NCBI RefSeq assembly: GCF_049200465.1
Contig: NZ_CP120836.1
Location: 2,666,001 to 2,730,000 of the forward strand
Direction: 5' to 3'
Source: Leptothermofonsia sp049200465
GTDB lineage: Bacteria > Cyanobacteriota > Cyanobacteriia > Leptolyngbyales > Leptolyngbyaceae
Length of the DNA: 64,000 bases
The notes beneath the pieces are model-generated. The model saw only the letters and a program-made list of their open reading frames with translations. It made no database searches and had not been told where the DNA came from. A program made the translations under genes and the position numbers. Each line of letters begins with the position of its first letter. Within the stretch, counting starts at the first letter, position 1. Positions 62,450 through 64,000 of the stretch are shown piece after piece.

Positions 62450-64000
62450 ATGGATGCAGCGGCACTCTGGCAACGCTATCAAGACTGGCTTTATTACCAT
62501 GAAGGCTTGGGGCTTTATGTCGATGTCAGCCGAATGCGGTTTGACGACGCTTTTGTTTTGGCCATGCAACCCCGGTTTGAAAAAGCATTTCAGGATATGA
62601 CGGCATTGGAGGCCGGGGCGATCGCCAATCCCGACGAAAATCGGATGGTGGGTCACTACTGGCTGCGGGATCCCGACCTTGCCCCCATGCCTGAACTGAA
62701 GCATGAAATTGTCTCCACCCTGGAGCAACTGGAATCCTTTGCCCATAAAGTTCTTAGTGGCGAAATTCGTCCTCCCCAATCTGTCAAATACACCGATGTC
62801 CTTTCCATTGGAATTGGCGGGTCTGCCCTGGGGCCAGAGTTTGTGGCCGAAGCTTTGGCACCTGACTTTCCTCCACTCAATATCCATTTTCTGGATAACA
62901 CCGATCCAACAGGGATTGATCGCGTACTTCATCGTCTCAAAGATCGGCTGGTCAGCACGTTAGTAGTGGTGATCTCAAAGTCGGGGGGCACGCCCGAAAC
63001 CCGCAATGGCATGATTGAAACCAAAAAAGGTTTTGCTGACAATGGCCTCGATTTTGCCCGTCAGGCCGTTGCCATCACCATGGAAGGCAGTAAAATGCAT
63101 AATCTTGCCACCTCCGAGGGCTGGTTAGCAACCTTTCCCATGTTTGACTGGGTAGGAGGCCGCACGTCGGAATTATCCGCCGTTGGGCTTCTAGATGCCG
63201 CATTACAGGGCATTGATATCCGCGCCATGCTGGCAGGAGCCAGGGAGATGGATGCCGCCACCCGGATTCCCAGGATTAAGGAAAACCCGGCGGCTCTACT
63301 AGCTCTCTCCTGGTACTTTGCGGGAAATGGCAAAGGTGAGAAGGATATGGTGATCCTGCCCTACAAAGATAGCCTGCTGCTGTTTAGCCGCTACCTGCAA
63401 CAGTTGGTAATGGAGTCCCTGGGCAAAGAAAAGGATTTGGATGGCAATATAGTTCATCAGGGAATTGCGGTGTATGGCAACAAAGGCAGTACTGACCAGC
63501 ACGCCTATGTGCAGCAATTGCGGGAAGGAATACCGAATTTTTTCGTAACTTTTATTGAGGTGTTGCGCGATCGCAACGGTTCTTCCATCGAAGTTGAGCC
63601 CGGTGCGACCTCTGGAGACTTCCTCTCCGGCTTTCTCCAGGGTACCCGGCAGGCACTTTACGAAAATGGTCGGGGCTCCATCACGGTCACCATTCCAGAA
63701 GTCACTCCCAAAATGGTTGGGGCGCTGATTGCTCTCTACGAACGGGCAGTCGGTCTTTATGGGTTCCTGGTCAACATCAATGCTTACCACCAACCAGGAG
63801 TTGAAGCAGGTAAAAAGGCAGCAGCTTCGATTCTAGACCTGCAAAAACAGATCGTGCAGACTCTGAAACGAGAAACCTCGCCGCTTTCCATTCAAGCCCT
63901 GGCAGAGAAGGTAGGGGCTCCCGACCAGGCCGAAACTGTTTACCTCATCTGCCGTCATCTTGCGGCTAATCAGCGAGGAGTGATTCTCCACGGAAATCCG
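62450..64000 (+). CDS. pgi: Glucose-6-phosphate isomerase, 3' end outside the window
   Basis: 516 residues visible from ATG 62450 (MDAAALWQRYQDWLYYHEGL); the frame is open to the window edge, with perhaps a dozen residues missing. Cyanobacterial-type PGI: VLSIGIGGSALGPEFVAEAL, ISKSGGTPETRNGMIETKK, MFDWVGGRTSELSAVGLLDA, and LVNINAYHQPGVEAGKKAAA. It catalyses glucose-6-phosphate/fructose-6-phosphate exchange. It lies near pgm on the same strand, separated by two tRNA genes. No frameshift is seen. Confidence 0.96.
   Translation, partial: MDAAALWQRYQDWLYYHEGLGLYVDVSRMRFDDAFVLAMQPRFEKAFQDMTALEAGAIANPDENRMVGHYWLRDPDLAPMPELKHEIVSTLEQLESFAHKVLSGEIRPPQSVKYTDVLSIGIGGSALGPEFVAEALAPDFPPLNIHFLDNTDPTGIDRVLHRLKDRLVSTLVVVISKSGGTPETRNGMIETKKGFADNGLDFARQAVAITMEGSKMHNLATSEGWLATFPMFDWVGGRTSELSAVGLLDAALQGIDIRAMLAGAREMDAATRIPRIKENPAALLALSWYFAGNGKGEKDMVILPYKDSLLLFSRYLQQLVMESLGKEKDLDGNIVHQGIAVYGNKGSTDQHAYVQQLREGIPNFFVTFIEVLRDRNGSSIEVEPGATSGDFLSGFLQGTRQALYENGRGSITVTIPEVTPKMVGALIALYERAVGLYGFLVNINAYHQPGVEAGKKAAASILDLQKQIVQTLKRETSPLSIQALAEKVGAPDQAETVYLICRHLAANQRGVILHGNP

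Overview
The window is chromosomal DNA of a cyanobacterium, probably filamentous. The core genes are cyanobacterial (CrtO ketolase, DUF561/Ycf23, Tic20, DUF98 chorismate lyase, HpsJ with a cyanoexosortase, PTPA-CTERM proteins, PntA/PntB, DUF2808), and the core is dotted with the HIP1 octamer GCGATCGC. The main discovery is an integron split into two arms that point away from each other. Each arm has an attI-like platform and the same 5' stub of an integron integrase gene (intI), cut at the same base by the same 117-bp MITE. About 33 kb of core chromosome lies between the two arms.

Left arm (bases 276-10216, read on the minus strand from the platform at 10216): five attC sites delimit cassettes for an EcsC-family protein (L1), an ORF-poor cassette with HIP1 repeats (L2), a 4.7-kb block with an IS110-family element, trehalase, a membrane protein and an HNH nuclease pair (L3), a lysozyme-inhibitor-like/SH3 secreted protein (L4), and an AAA-ATPase plus DUF4435 pair resembling the PARIS defence system (L5). 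Almost every gene in this arm is broken by one-base indels, nearly all in homopolymers. The same fault occurs in housekeeping genes (pgm, tic20), so many may be sequencing errors.

Core (10.5-43.7 kb): a MITE-truncated HepT-like gene, an exosortase/HpsJ pair with two PTPA-CTERM substrates that share a leader, DUF561, Uma2, a saccharopine-dehydrogenase-like protein, crtO, GDP-mannose pyrophosphorylase, an AarF/UbiB kinase, a broken GT2, a 1.8-kDa-residue-scale double SPINDLY/TPR glycosyltransferase (about 1830 residues), chorismate lyase, Tic20, FAH hydrolase, rpsF, a DDOR-like flavoprotein, DUF2808 and pntA-pntB. At least three MITE-like families are scattered through it.

Right arm (44041-55425, plus strand): R1 is a GC-rich 5.9-kb cassette with a complete type I restriction-modification system (hsdR, fused hsdM-S) and a small protein with a HEPN-type R-x4-H motif. 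R2 carries a small helical protein and a NACHT NTPase that share an N-terminal motif, followed by a TumA/TumE-like toxin-antitoxin pair. R3 carries an unknown gene. R4 carries a META/SH3 secreted protein whose C-terminal half is homologous to the L4 gene. The arm ends at a second IS110-family element.

Beyond it (57-64 kb) is ordinary chromosome: a CHASE2-GGDEF-EAL protein, pgm, tRNA-Ser(GCT), tRNA-Leu(GAG) and pgi, which runs off the edge. The cassette boundaries are internally consistent: in most cassettes the first 9-11 bases are the reverse complement of the R'' end of the same cassette's attC, as expected if they entered as circles. Together the two arms form a defence-rich integron (type I RM, PARIS-like, NACHT, toxin-antitoxin) whose own integrase is destroyed in both copies.
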